A stretch of DNA of 6,818 nucleotides from Clostridia bacterium (GCA_017382915.1 JAFNZJ010000132.1:1-6818), one strand, 5' to 3'. Positions 1-5,924 are shown, numbered from the stretch's first letter. Numbers and translations: made by a program. Notes: generated by a model not told the origin, from the sequence alone.

Positions 1-3
1 AAA

Positions 4-9
4 TAAAAT
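4..9 (+). promoter_or_regulatory. Possible -10 element before the transketolase genes
   Basis: TAAAAT at 4-9 matches five of six bases of the TATAAT -10 consensus and would place a transcript start about 20 bases before the first start codon. The -35 region would lie outside the window, so the promoter cannot be confirmed. It may equally be chance in an AT-rich leader or the tail of an upstream terminator. Confidence 0.2.
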
Positions 10-36
10 TTCTTTGTTTTTGAAAGGAAGTAGCGT

Positions 37-882
37 ATGGATAAGATAACCGAAAAAAATCTAAAGCTTACCGCCTGCAAAGTAAGAATGGGTGTTATTG
101 ATGCTGTTTATTCAGCAAAATCAGGTCACCCCGGTGGTTCGCTTTCAATTGCTGATGTATTAACATATCTTTATTTTAATAAAATGAACATCGACCCTAA
201 AAATCCCGATATGCCCGGTCGTGACAGAATGGTATTGTCAAAGGGTCATGCAGCACCCGGCATTTATTCCGTACTTGCCAATCGTGGTTATTTTGATGTT
301 GAATTACTTAAAACACTTCGCAAAGTTGGCAGTATTTTGCAGGGTCATCCCGATAAAAAGCATATCCCCGGTGTTGATATGTCTTCGGGCTCACTTGGTC
401 AAGGTATTTCTGCCGCAGCAGGTATGGCACTATCAGCAAAGCATTTTGGTGATGATTATCGCGTTTATACCATCGTTGGTGACGGTGAAAGTGAAGAGGG
501 TCAGGTTTGGGAGGCCGCTATGTTTGCCGCCGCAAAAAAACTTGGTAACCTTACCGCATTTATTGATGTTAACGGTCTTCAAATTGATGGTAGTGTTGAA
601 GAGGTTAATAATCCACTTCCTTTGGATGAAAAGTTTGCAGCCTTTGGTTGGAATGTAATTGTTATTGACGGTCACAATTTTGAAGAAATTGAAAACGCAG
701 TTTTAGCCGCCGAAAAGGTTACAGATAAGCCCACCGCAATTGTTATGAAAACAGTTAAGGGTAAAGGCGTATCCTTTATGGAAAACAGCGTAAGTTGGCA
801 TGGCGCTGCCCCTAATGATGAGCAGTATGAAATTGCTATGGCAGAGCTTAACGACCTTTATAAAGCCTTACAGGCAGAATAA
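37..882 (+). CDS. Transketolase, N-terminal (TPP-binding) subunit
   Basis: This is the N-terminal half of a split transketolase (281 aa), which works with the next gene's product in the cytosol. The holoenzyme moves two-carbon ketol units between sugar phosphates in the non-oxidative pentose phosphate pathway using thiamine diphosphate (TPP). Visible family features are SGHPGGS with H31, SKGHAAP with H71, QGHPD with H104, and GSLGQG at 118-123. The TPP/metal motif runs from GDG at 148-150 through SEEGQVWEA to N179 in a DVNGLQIDG context. Length is normal for the split type (about 270-285 aa). The ATG has a clear ribosome binding site, AAGGAAG at 24-30, six bases upstream. The C-terminal subunit starts 18 bases after the stop, so the two are surely co-translated in similar amounts. 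No frameshift is seen. The split form is common in Clostridia and archaea; an alternative assignment to DXP synthase is disfavoured by the two-gene layout and motifs. Confidence 0.96.
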   Translation: MDKITEKNLKLTACKVRMGVIDAVYSAKSGHPGGSLSIADVLTYLYFNKMNIDPKNPDMPGRDRMVLSKGHAAPGIYSVLANRGYFDVELLKTLRKVGSILQGHPDKKHIPGVDMSSGSLGQGISAAAGMALSAKHFGDDYRVYTIVGDGESEEGQVWEAAMFAAAKKLGNLTAFIDVNGLQIDGSVEEVNNPLPLDEKFAAFGWNVIVIDGHNFEEIENAVLAAEKVTDKPTAIVMKTVKGKGVSFMENSVSWHGAAPNDEQYEIAMAELNDLYKALQAE

Positions 883-900
883 TTGGGGGAGGGTATTTTA

Positions 901-1842
901 ATGGCTGATGTTAAAAAAATAGCAACCAGAGACAGTTATGGTAATGCCTTGGTTGCACTTGGAAACAAGTATGATGATTTTATAGTGTTAGATGCTGACC
1001 TTGCTGCCGCAACCAAAACGGGTATGTTTAAAAAGGCATTTCCTGAACGCTTTTATGATTGCGGTATTGCAGAGCAAAATATGATAAGCATCGCCGCAGG
1101 TGTTGCCGCAACAGGCAAAAAGGTTTTTGCCAGTTCATTTGCAATGTTTGCCGCAGGTCGCGCTTTTGAACAGGTTCGCAACTCGGTTGCATACCCCAAG
1201 CTTCCTGTAATTATTGGTGCAACCCATGCCGGTATTTCGGTTGGTGAAGACGGTGCAACCCACCAATGCTGTGAGGATATTGCGCTTATGCGTTCTATTC
1301 CTGGTATGACCGTTTTAAACCCCGCTGATGATACCGAAGCAAAGCTTGCTGTTGAGGCAGCGTATAAGCACGACGGTCCTGTTTATATTCGTTTTGGTCG
1401 ACTTGCCGCACCTGTAATTTTTGGTGATGATTATAAGTTTGAAATTGGTAAGGGCGTAGAACTTAAAGAGGGTAACGATATTACCGTTATTGCAACAGGT
1501 CTTATGGTTGGTACCGCTTTGGAGGCTTATGAAACCCTTAAAGAAAAGGGCATAAACGCCAGAATTATCAATATGCCCACCATTAAACCTATTGATAGCG
1601 ACATTATCATTAAAGCCGCTAAAGAAACAGGCAAAATTGTAACTGTTGAGGAACATTCTGTAATCGGTGGTCTTGGCTCTGCCGTATGTGATGTTGTATG
1701 TGAAAATTGCCCCGTTCCTGTTTATAAAATCGGTGTTAATGATGAGTTTGGTTATTCAGGCCCCGCTACCGAGCTTTTAAAAATCTTTGGTCTTTCTGCT
1801 GAAAATATTGTTAATACAGTTTGTAAGGCTTTAGGCAAATAG
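901..1842 (+). CDS. Transketolase, C-terminal subunit
   Basis: This is the partner subunit (313 aa), carrying the pyrimidine-binding domain (about residues 8-170) and the C-terminal transketolase domain (about 185-305). The catalytic glutamate that activates the TPP aminopyrimidine is E58 in the motif YDCGIAEQNM. GATHAGISVGEDGATHQ near 106-122 is the usual substrate-channel segment, and RFGR closes the pyrimidine domain. An in-frame TTG at 883 would add six residues, but that stretch is itself the ribosome binding site (GGGGGAGGG at 885-893). The ATG at 901, eight bases downstream of GGAGG, is therefore the real start. The gene follows the N-terminal subunit in the same operon and is the last gene before the terminator at 1855-1887. 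Transketolase is likely expressed constitutively; no regulatory site is visible between the genes. Confidence 0.96.
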   Translation: MADVKKIATRDSYGNALVALGNKYDDFIVLDADLAAATKTGMFKKAFPERFYDCGIAEQNMISIAAGVAATGKKVFASSFAMFAAGRAFEQVRNSVAYPKLPVIIGATHAGISVGEDGATHQCCEDIALMRSIPGMTVLNPADDTEAKLAVEAAYKHDGPVYIRFGRLAAPVIFGDDYKFEIGKGVELKEGNDITVIATGLMVGTALEAYETLKEKGINARIINMPTIKPIDSDIIIKAAKETGKIVTVEEHSVIGGLGSAVCDVVCENCPVPVYKIGVNDEFGYSGPATELLKIFGLSAENIVNTVCKALGK

Positions 1843-1854
1843 GTTTTAAATAAT

Positions 1855-1887
1855 AAAACGGCTATCCCAAGTGGATAGCCGTTTTTT
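1855..1887. terminator. Bidirectional intrinsic terminator between transketolase and cysK
   Basis: A perfect 13-bp inverted repeat (1855-1867 with 1873-1885, core ACGGCTATCC/GGATAGCCGT) encloses a five-base loop CAAGT. On the plus strand the stem runs into TTTTTT; on the minus strand it runs into TTTTATTATTT. It therefore can stop transcripts from both convergent units, and it lies only a few bases past each stop codon. Confidence 0.93.
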
Positions 1888-1888
1888 A

Positions 1889-2821
1889 TTACTCATTAAA
1901 CAGTTCGGTTGAAAGGTATCTTTCGCCTGTATCGGGCAGTAAAACAACAATGTTTTTATCTTTATTTTGGGGTAATTGTGCTAGTTTCATAGCCCCAAAA
2001 AGCGCCGCACCGGATGAAATACCAACCAGTACACCTTCTGACTTGCCCATAAGTCTTGCCGCATTAAAGGCATCTTCGGTTTTGGCGGTGACAATTTCAT
2101 CATAAATCGTTGTGTCAAGCACTTGGGGTATAAAGCCTGCGCCAATACCTTGAATTTTATGGGCACCTGCTGTGCCACTTGATAAAACAGGGGAGTCATA
2201 AGGCTCAACCGCAACAACCTTAATATTAGGGTTTTGGGCTTTTAAGTATTTACCCACGCCACTAATGGTACCGCCTGTACCAACACCCGCTACAAAAATG
2301 TCAACCTTGCCATTTAAATCACTGAAAATTTCGGGACCTGTGGTTTTAAGGTGTGCTGCAGGGTTGGCAGGGTTTATAAATTGCCCTGCGATAAAACTGT
2401 TTGGTGTGTTTGCTTTAATTTCTTCTGCCTTTTCAATTGCGCCACTCATACCCTTTGTGCCGTCGCTTAGTATTAGTTCAGCACCATAGGCGGTAATCAA
2501 CATTTTGCGTTCATCAGACATAGTTTCGGGCATAACTATAATTAGCTTATAACCCCTTGCGGCGCAAACTGCGGCAAGTCCAATGCCTGTATTGCCCGAT
2601 GTTGGCTCAATAATAACAGAATCTTTATTTAAAATGCCTTTTTGCTCAGCATCGTTTATCATTTCAAGGGCAACCCTGTCCTTAACCGAGCCCGCAGGGT
2701 TAAAAAATTCAAGTTTGGCAAATATATTTGCTAAAAGGCTTTCTTTTTCTTTAATATTTTTAAGTTCTAGCATAGGGGTTGTACCAATTAACTGGTCAAC
2801 CGATGTAAATATCTTTGACAT
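1889..2821 (-). CDS. cysK: Cysteine synthase (O-acetylserine sulfhydrylase)
   Basis: This is a PLP enzyme (310 aa) that makes L-cysteine from O-acetylserine and sulfide, the last step of cysteine synthesis, in the cytosol. Motifs are in order. PAGSVKDR at 42-49 has the PLP Schiff-base lysine K47. TSGNTG at 74-79 is the substrate loop. GTGGTISG at 181-188 is the phosphate-binding loop. GIGAGFIP at 225-232 and GISSGAA near 267-273 complete the cofactor pocket. Length matches CysK (about 305-315 aa) and there is no extra C-terminal CBS domain, so it is not cystathionine beta-synthase. CysM cannot be ruled out from motifs alone, but the CysK-like core is more probable. The start ATG has AGGAGT at 2829-2834 (minus strand) upstream. 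The gene stands alone, opposite to its neighbours, with its own promoter; the leader is too short for a T-box or S-box riboswitch. No cysE is in view. Confidence 0.95.
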   Translation of the reverse strand: MSKIFTSVDQLIGTTPMLELKNIKEKESLLANIFAKLEFFNPAGSVKDRVALEMINDAEQKGILNKDSVIIEPTSGNTGIGLAAVCAARGYKLIIVMPETMSDERKMLITAYGAELILSDGTKGMSGAIEKAEEIKANTPNSFIAGQFINPANPAAHLKTTGPEIFSDLNGKVDIFVAGVGTGGTISGVGKYLKAQNPNIKVVAVEPYDSPVLSSGTAGAHKIQGIGAGFIPQVLDTTIYDEIVTAKTEDAFNAARLMGKSEGVLVGISSGAALFGAMKLAQLPQNKDKNIVVLLPDTGERYLSTELFNE

Positions 2822-2840
2822 TTAATCAACTCCTAAAAAC

Positions 2841-2869
2841 AGTATATCATCCCAAATATTATATGTCAA
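2841..2869 (-). promoter_or_regulatory. Promoter of cysK (sigma-A type, extended -10)
   Basis: On the minus strand TTGACA (2864-2869) is a perfect -35 box. It is followed by a 17-bp spacer and TATACT (2841-2846), five of six -10 bases, with the upstream TG of an extended -10. The predicted transcript start is near 2834-2835, about 13 bases before the ATG, so the transcript would begin almost at its ribosome binding site. A second TATAAT (minus strand, 2858-2863) abuts the -35 but has only a poor -35 of its own. Confidence 0.85.
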
Positions 2870-2890
2870 CAAACCAAAATTAAAAAAGGT

Positions 2891-2921
2891 ATCACACATT
2901 TTAAAACTTTTCGTATACTGT
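2891..2921 (+). promoter_or_regulatory. Candidate promoter of the small sporulation locus (sigma-E or sigma-A like)
   Basis: ACACATT at 2894-2900, a 13-bp spacer and TATACTGT at 2914-2921 resemble a sigma-E promoter (KMATATT and CATACAMT) with about five matches in each box. The same stretch read as sigma-A gives ATCACA (four of six) with a 17-bp spacer and TATACT (five of six). A mother-cell sigma-E promoter would fit the SpoVM gene downstream, since spoVM of Bacillus subtilis is sigma-E dependent. The element lies back to back with the cysK promoter. Confidence 0.4.
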
Positions 2922-2940
2922 ACTAAGGGCGGTGGTGCTA

Positions 2941-3087
2941 ATGCGTAGAAGGGGCAATAAAGGACCTATTTACATAATTTATTTTGGCGTGGGACTAATA
3001 GTTGCCTTTTTTTGCCCACTTAAGGTTATTGTTTTGGTGTTAGCATTGGCCATGGTTTATATGGGCATTTGCTGCCTTAAATGCTAA
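2941..3087 (+). CDS. 48-aa cysteine-containing membrane microprotein
   Basis: This small gene encodes a basic N-terminus (MRRRGNKG, residues 1-8) followed by two hydrophobic stretches, about 9-24 and 27-46. They are separated by a short turn with C25, P26 and K28. The C-terminus is ICCLKC with C44, C45 and C48. By the positive-inside rule the N-terminus should stay in the cytoplasm, with a hairpin in the membrane and the C-terminus returning to the cytosol. The ATG follows a ribosome binding site close to the GGAGGTG consensus (GGCGGTG, 2928-2934) by six bases. An in-frame GTG at 2935 overlaps that site and is less likely. It precedes the SpoVM gene by 20 bases and probably shares its transcript. 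I recognise no named family; a sporulation role is inferred only from the neighbour. Clean codon use, a good binding site and a sensible topology argue that it is real. Confidence 0.72.
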   Translation: MRRRGNKGPIYIIYFGVGLIVAFFCPLKVIVLVLALAMVYMGICCLKC

Positions 3088-3107
3088 TTTTTTGGGAGGC
3101 TTATTTT

Positions 3108-3191
3108 ATGAAGGTTGTAGTGGTAAAAAGTCCTAAATTTTTAAGCGGATTACTTAAGCTTATGTTTGGTATAAAAAAGAATAAAGAATAG
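3108..3191 (+). CDS. spoVM: Stage V sporulation protein M (SpoVM)
   Basis: This 27-aa peptide is too short for most gene callers. It aligns without gaps to my recollection of the 26-aa SpoVM of Bacillus subtilis. Shared residues are M1, K2, K7, P9, K10, F11, L12, G14, M19 and G21, with conservative K for R at 17 and 24. SpoVM is an amphipathic helix made in the mother cell that lies flat in the outer forespore membrane, prefers its convex curvature, and anchors the ATPase SpoIVA to start coat assembly; it is also needed for cortex formation. P9, which keeps the N-terminal part unstructured and is important for localisation, is present. The helix from about 10 to 22 alternates hydrophobic and K residues, followed by a basic tail KKNK. 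A strong ribosome binding site GGGAGG (3094-3099) lies eight bases before the ATG. The gene follows a 48-aa membrane microprotein and is followed by a terminator. Its presence implies an endospore-forming organism. Confidence 0.9.
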   Translation: MKVVVVKSPKFLSGLLKLMFGIKKNKE

Positions 3192-3204
3192 TTTGACTTT
3201 TTTC

Positions 3205-3238
3205 AAGCCACCTTTTATAGGTGGCTTATTTTATTTTC
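3205..3238 (+). terminator. Intrinsic terminator after spoVM
   Basis: AAGCCACC (3205-3212) pairs with GGTGGCTT (3220-3227) around a seven-base loop, followed by the T-rich tract ATTTTATTTTC. It begins 14 bases past the spoVM stop and closes the small-gene transcript. Confidence 0.88.
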
Positions 3239-3244
3239 TATTGG

Positions 3245-3273
3245 TTGTATTTTGGCTTTTGGTGTGATATAAT
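3245..3273 (+). promoter_or_regulatory. Promoter of the DUF218-phosphatase-ruvX-PHP operon
   Basis: A perfect TATAAT (3268-3273) is preceded by the extended -10 TGA, with a weak -35 TTGTAT (3245-3250) 17 bp upstream. The predicted transcript start near 3280 falls on the AGGTGAT ribosome binding site, giving a leader of only about ten bases. The promoter sits directly behind the spoVM terminator. Confidence 0.75.
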
Positions 3274-3289
3274 CAGTTTAGGTGATACT

Positions 3290-4027
3290 ATGTCAAAAAT
3301 TTTGATTATTTTAGGCTCATTACTTACGATTAATGGTTTTGTAGTATGCTTTATTTCAAATATACACACAGGCGTTATTTTAACCGTTTTGCTAGGACTG
3401 TTTTTAGTTTTATGGGGTGTGTTTTATAAGCCCATTAAAAAAATCACTAAATTACCTATTATTAAAACTCTTAAGTTAATTGTTATAACATTGCTAATTA
3501 TTGAAATTGCATTTATTTGTTTTATAGGTGCTTATGGCACCCAAAATACCGTTACATATAGTGAGGATGCCGTTATAGTTTTAGGCGCAGGTATTAAGGG
3601 CGATAAGGTCACAGCAACATTAAAGCAACGACTTGATAAAGCGGTAGAATACCACAATAAAAACAAAAATGCTTTTATTGTAGTTAGTGGCGGACAAGGA
3701 CCTGAAGAAACCGTGACCGAAGCGGTTGCTATGGAAAAATATCTTATAAATAACGGCGTTGATAGTAGTGTAATTTTAAAGGAAGAAAAGGCAACGTCAA
3801 CTGCTGAAAATTTTGCCTTTTCAAAACAAATATTAGATAATAAACTTAAAGGTGATTATAGTATAGCGGTTATTACCAATGATTTCCATATATACCGTAG
3901 TGTATGTATAGCGGGTGATAGCGGATTTGAAAATGTAACCAGTTTAAGTTCAGCGCAAAGTTTTTATAATGTGGTGCCAAACTATTTAAGAGAAAGTTTG
4001 GCAGTAATAAAAATGTGGCTAATATAA
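3290..4027 (+). CDS. DUF218 (YdcF/SanA/ElyC-type) membrane protein
   Basis: This 245-aa protein has three predicted membrane segments (about 4-22, 27-46 and 60-81) followed by a DUF218 domain from about residue 92 to 235, probably on the outer face of the membrane. DUF218 hallmarks are DAVIVLGAG (93-101), R114 and D116 in LKQRLDKA, VVSGGQG (131-137), E144-A145, TSTAEN (169-174) and TNDFHIYR with H200 and R203. Members of this family in Escherichia coli (SanA, ElyC, YdcF) are linked to envelope integrity; the biochemical reaction is not settled. The true start is ATG 3290 with AGGTGAT at 3280-3286. An upstream in-frame GTG at 3221 lies inside the preceding terminator and before the promoter, so it is excluded. 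First gene of a four-gene operon; the phosphatase starts 17 bases later. Confidence 0.88.
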   Translation: MSKILIILGSLLTINGFVVCFISNIHTGVILTVLLGLFLVLWGVFYKPIKKITKLPIIKTLKLIVITLLIIEIAFICFIGAYGTQNTVTYSEDAVIVLGAGIKGDKVTATLKQRLDKAVEYHNKNKNAFIVVSGGQGPEETVTEAVAMEKYLINNGVDSSVILKEEKATSTAENFAFSKQILDNKLKGDYSIAVITNDFHIYRSVCIAGDSGFENVTSLSSAQSFYNVVPNYLRESLAVIKMWLI

Positions 4028-4044
4028 AAAATGGAAGTGAAAAA

Positions 4045-4734
4045 ATGACCGATTTATATATAGTAAGGCACTGTGAGGCAGTAGGCAACCGCGACCGTAC
4101 ATTTCAAGGTGTATCAGACTGCGATATTACCGAACTTGGTCAAAAGCAGTTAGACCACCTTGCCGAGCGTTTTAAAGATATTAAAATTGACACAGTATAT
4201 TCCAGTCCCTTAAAGCGCGCCTATTTAACGGCTGCTGCGGCAAATAAATATCATAATCTGCCCATTGAAAAAATGGACGATTTGATTGAAATTGATGGTG
4301 GTGAAATTGAAGGTATTTGTTGGGTCGATTTTCCCGAAACCAGACCCGAGCTTGAGTATGCTTGGAGTATGGAACCGCACAATTTTCATCCAAAGGGCGG
4401 CGAATCAATGCGTAGTGTTTACACTAGGTCTTGGCGTGCAGTAAAAGAAATTGTTGCTAAAAACAGCGGCAAAACGGCGCTTTTGGCATCGCATGGCTGT
4501 ACCATTCGCAACATTATTTGCAACGCTTTGGGACGACCTGTTGAACAGCTTAATACAGTAAATTGGGCCGATAATACAGGTGTGTTTTTGCTTAGGTTTG
4601 ACGGCGATAAATTACCCGAAATTTTAATTTTTAATGATGTTTCGCATCTGCCCGAAGACTGTCTTCCCGCCAAAAGCAGAATAACCAGTCTTTTTGCAAA
4701 AAAGCCCGTCATTAAAAAGGTTGAGGAGAAGTAA
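4045..4734 (+). CDS. Histidine phosphatase family protein (phosphoglycerate mutase-like)
   Basis: This is a cytosolic phosphohydrolase (229 aa) of the histidine phosphatase superfamily, cofactor-independent of metals, acting through a phosphohistidine. The catalytic N-terminal motif is IVRHCEAVGN with R8 and the phosphorylated H9. SSPLKRAYLTA supplies R58. The acid is E82 or E87 in LIEIDGGEIEG, and the second histidine is H150 in LASHGCTIRN. The third motif residue is Cys instead of the more usual Gly (RHC rather than RHG), which leaves the catalytic pair intact. The substrate cannot be told; GpmB, CobC and broad-specificity PhoE relatives share this fold. The ATG at 4045 follows GGAAGTGA (4033-4040). 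An in-frame GTG at 4015 lies inside the upstream gene and has no binding site. The C-terminal tail is lysine-rich (about 214-229) and looks disordered. Only one base separates its stop from the ruvX start. Confidence 0.9.
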   Translation: MTDLYIVRHCEAVGNRDRTFQGVSDCDITELGQKQLDHLAERFKDIKIDTVYSSPLKRAYLTAAAANKYHNLPIEKMDDLIEIDGGEIEGICWVDFPETRPELEYAWSMEPHNFHPKGGESMRSVYTRSWRAVKEIVAKNSGKTALLASHGCTIRNIICNALGRPVEQLNTVNWADNTGVFLLRFDGDKLPEILIFNDVSHLPEDCLPAKSRITSLFAKKPVIKKVEEK

Positions 4735-4735
4735 A

Positions 4736-5146
4736 ATGATTATAATGTCGGTTGATTTGGGTGATGCAAGAACAGGCATTGCTGTTTCAGATAAGGGGCA
4801 AAGCTTTGCCTTTCCCCGTACCGTTATAAATGAATGGAATAAAGAAAAACTAATTGAAAAAATTTTGGCCGAAGCAGTAGCCGCGGGCGCCGAAAAAATA
4901 GTAGTAGGTCTACCCAAAAATATGGATGGTTCACTTGGCTTTAAAGCAAAGGAATGCACCGAGCTTGCCGAAAAAATAAATCAAGGCTTTGCGGGTGAGG
5001 TAGTTATGTGGGATGAAAGGTGTACCACTGTTTCGGCGCATCATGCTCTTAATGCCACCAATACACGCGGTAAAAAGCGCAAAGCGGTGGTTGATGCAGT
5101 TGCCGCTACAATGATATTAGAGGATTATTTAAGGTCAATTAAGTAG
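4736..5146 (+). CDS. ruvX: Holliday junction resolvase-like protein RuvX/YqgF
   Basis: This is a 136-aa RNase H-fold protein of the YqgF/RuvX family, which is nearly universal in bacteria and implicated in pre-16S rRNA 5'-end maturation and possibly Holliday junction resolution. The acidic catalytic residues are in place: D7 in SVDLGDARTG, E94 in WDERCTT and D120 in VDAVAATMILEDYL. VVGLPKNMDGS (56-66) and the basic RGKKRK segment (111-116) are also typical. Length agrees with the family (about 135-140 aa). The start is ATG 4736, seven bases after AGGAG (4724-4728) that lies inside the end of the previous gene. A frame extension back to 4694 and a second ATG at 4745 both lack suitable spacing. 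In many Firmicutes ruvX sits with alaS, ireB/yrzL and yrzB; here those partners are absent and it is embedded between two phosphatase-type genes. Confidence 0.95.
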   Translation: MIIMSVDLGDARTGIAVSDKGQSFAFPRTVINEWNKEKLIEKILAEAVAAGAEKIVVGLPKNMDGSLGFKAKECTELAEKINQGFAGEVVMWDERCTTVSAHHALNATNTRGKKRKAVVDAVAATMILEDYLRSIK

Positions 5147-5154
5147 GTGAGTTT

Positions 5155-5844
5155 TTGTACAAATATGAAATGCACGCCCACACAAACGCCGTTAGCAGGT
5201 GTGGACTTTCAACCCCCGAAGAAATGGTCACTGCTTATGCAAATGCAGGCTATGCAGGTATAGTTTTTACCGACCATTTTATTCATGGACACACAGCGGT
5301 AAGTAAAGACCTGCCGTGGAATGAAAGAATGTTGGCGTATTTTACCCCATATGAAAACGCAAAGGCGCTTGGTAAAAAGCTTGGTATTAGTGTCTTTATT
5401 GGTATTGAGCATGCCTATGGCAATGGTAAGGAAGTATTGGTTTACGGTGATTTAACGGCAGATGCTTTTATCAAAAAGCCCGAAGTTGCCACTATGGATA
5501 TTTATGAATTTTTAGATTTTTGCCACCAAAACGGTTGGTTTGTTGTGCACGCTCATCCATTTAGGGAAAGGCCTTACATTAACCTTGATATTCCGCCCGT
5601 AACCAAAGGGGTGGACGGTATTGAGGTTTATAATCATTGCAATAAGCCTGATGAAAATGCCAAAGCTTTAGAATTGTGCGACCAAACAGGTCTGATTAAG
5701 GTTTCGGGCACCGATACTCATAGCGCTGAACTTTGCGGTAAGGCAGGCATAGCCTTTAATAAAAAGATAACCACACCAAAAGCGCTTGTTAAGGCGCTGC
5801 ATAGCGGTAAGGGTAGGCTTATAATAAACGGTGAAATTGTTTAA
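5155..5844 (+). CDS. PHP-domain metal-dependent phosphoesterase
   Basis: This is a cytosolic metallophosphoesterase (229 aa) of the polymerase and histidinol phosphatase (PHP) superfamily. The metal-binding pattern is complete: H7 and H9 (MHAHT), D40 and H41 (FTDHF), E85 (GIEHAYG), H132 and H134 (VHAHPFR), E157 and N160 (GIEVYNHCN), and D187 and H189 (GTDTHS). Such stand-alone PHP proteins hydrolyse small phosphate esters such as nucleotide or histidinol phosphates; nothing here identifies the substrate, and no his genes are near. Translation starts at TTG 5155, four bases after AGGTGA (5145-5150), which overlaps the ruvX stop. The first ATG (5170) would delete the residues just before the HxH motif and has no binding site, so TTG is preferred. 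It is the last gene of the operon and is followed by a terminator. Confidence 0.92.
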   Translation: MYKYEMHAHTNAVSRCGLSTPEEMVTAYANAGYAGIVFTDHFIHGHTAVSKDLPWNERMLAYFTPYENAKALGKKLGISVFIGIEHAYGNGKEVLVYGDLTADAFIKKPEVATMDIYEFLDFCHQNGWFVVHAHPFRERPYINLDIPPVTKGVDGIEVYNHCNKPDENAKALELCDQTGLIKVSGTDTHSAELCGKAGIAFNKKITTPKALVKALHSGKGRLIINGEIV

Positions 5845-5884
5845 TAAACAGGTTTCAATAATTAATATTTTAACAATCGGTTTT

Positions 5885-5924
5885 AAGGCGAAATTGCTAT
5901 TGACAGCGGTTTCGCTTTTGCTTT
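5885..5924 (+). terminator. Intrinsic terminator of the DUF218-ruvX-PHP operon, overlapping the next promoter
   Basis: Bases 5885-5898 pair with 5905-5918 into a 14-bp hairpin that includes three G-U wobbles, around the six-base loop ATTGAC. An interrupted T tract (TTTTGCTTT) follows. The imperfect tract suggests moderate strength. It is about 40 bases past the PHP stop codon. Its loop and 3' arm contain the -35 box of the next gene. Confidence 0.68.

Noticed and set aside
221..658. A 145-codon open frame on the plus strand inside the transketolase N-subunit gene
   Set aside because: It overlaps a clearly conserved gene in another frame and has no ribosome binding site or recognisable protein features.
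883..900. TTG at 883 as start of the C-terminal transketolase subunit
   Set aside because: The six extra codons are the ribosome binding site itself (GGGGGAGGG), which serves the ATG at 901.
2822..2940. A riboswitch or T-box leader in the cysK upstream region
   Set aside because: The promoter is within about 20 bases of the start codon, leaving no leader; no T-box or SAM-box motifs were seen.
3221..3289. GTG at 3221 as start of the DUF218 protein
   Set aside because: It lies in the 3' arm of the spoVM terminator and upstream of the promoter's TATAAT, so it would not be in the transcript from that promoter; ATG 3290 has a good binding site.
4624..4959. Minus-strand open frame spanning the phosphatase-ruvX junction
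   Set aside because: It is antisense to two confident genes and shows no family motif or promoter.
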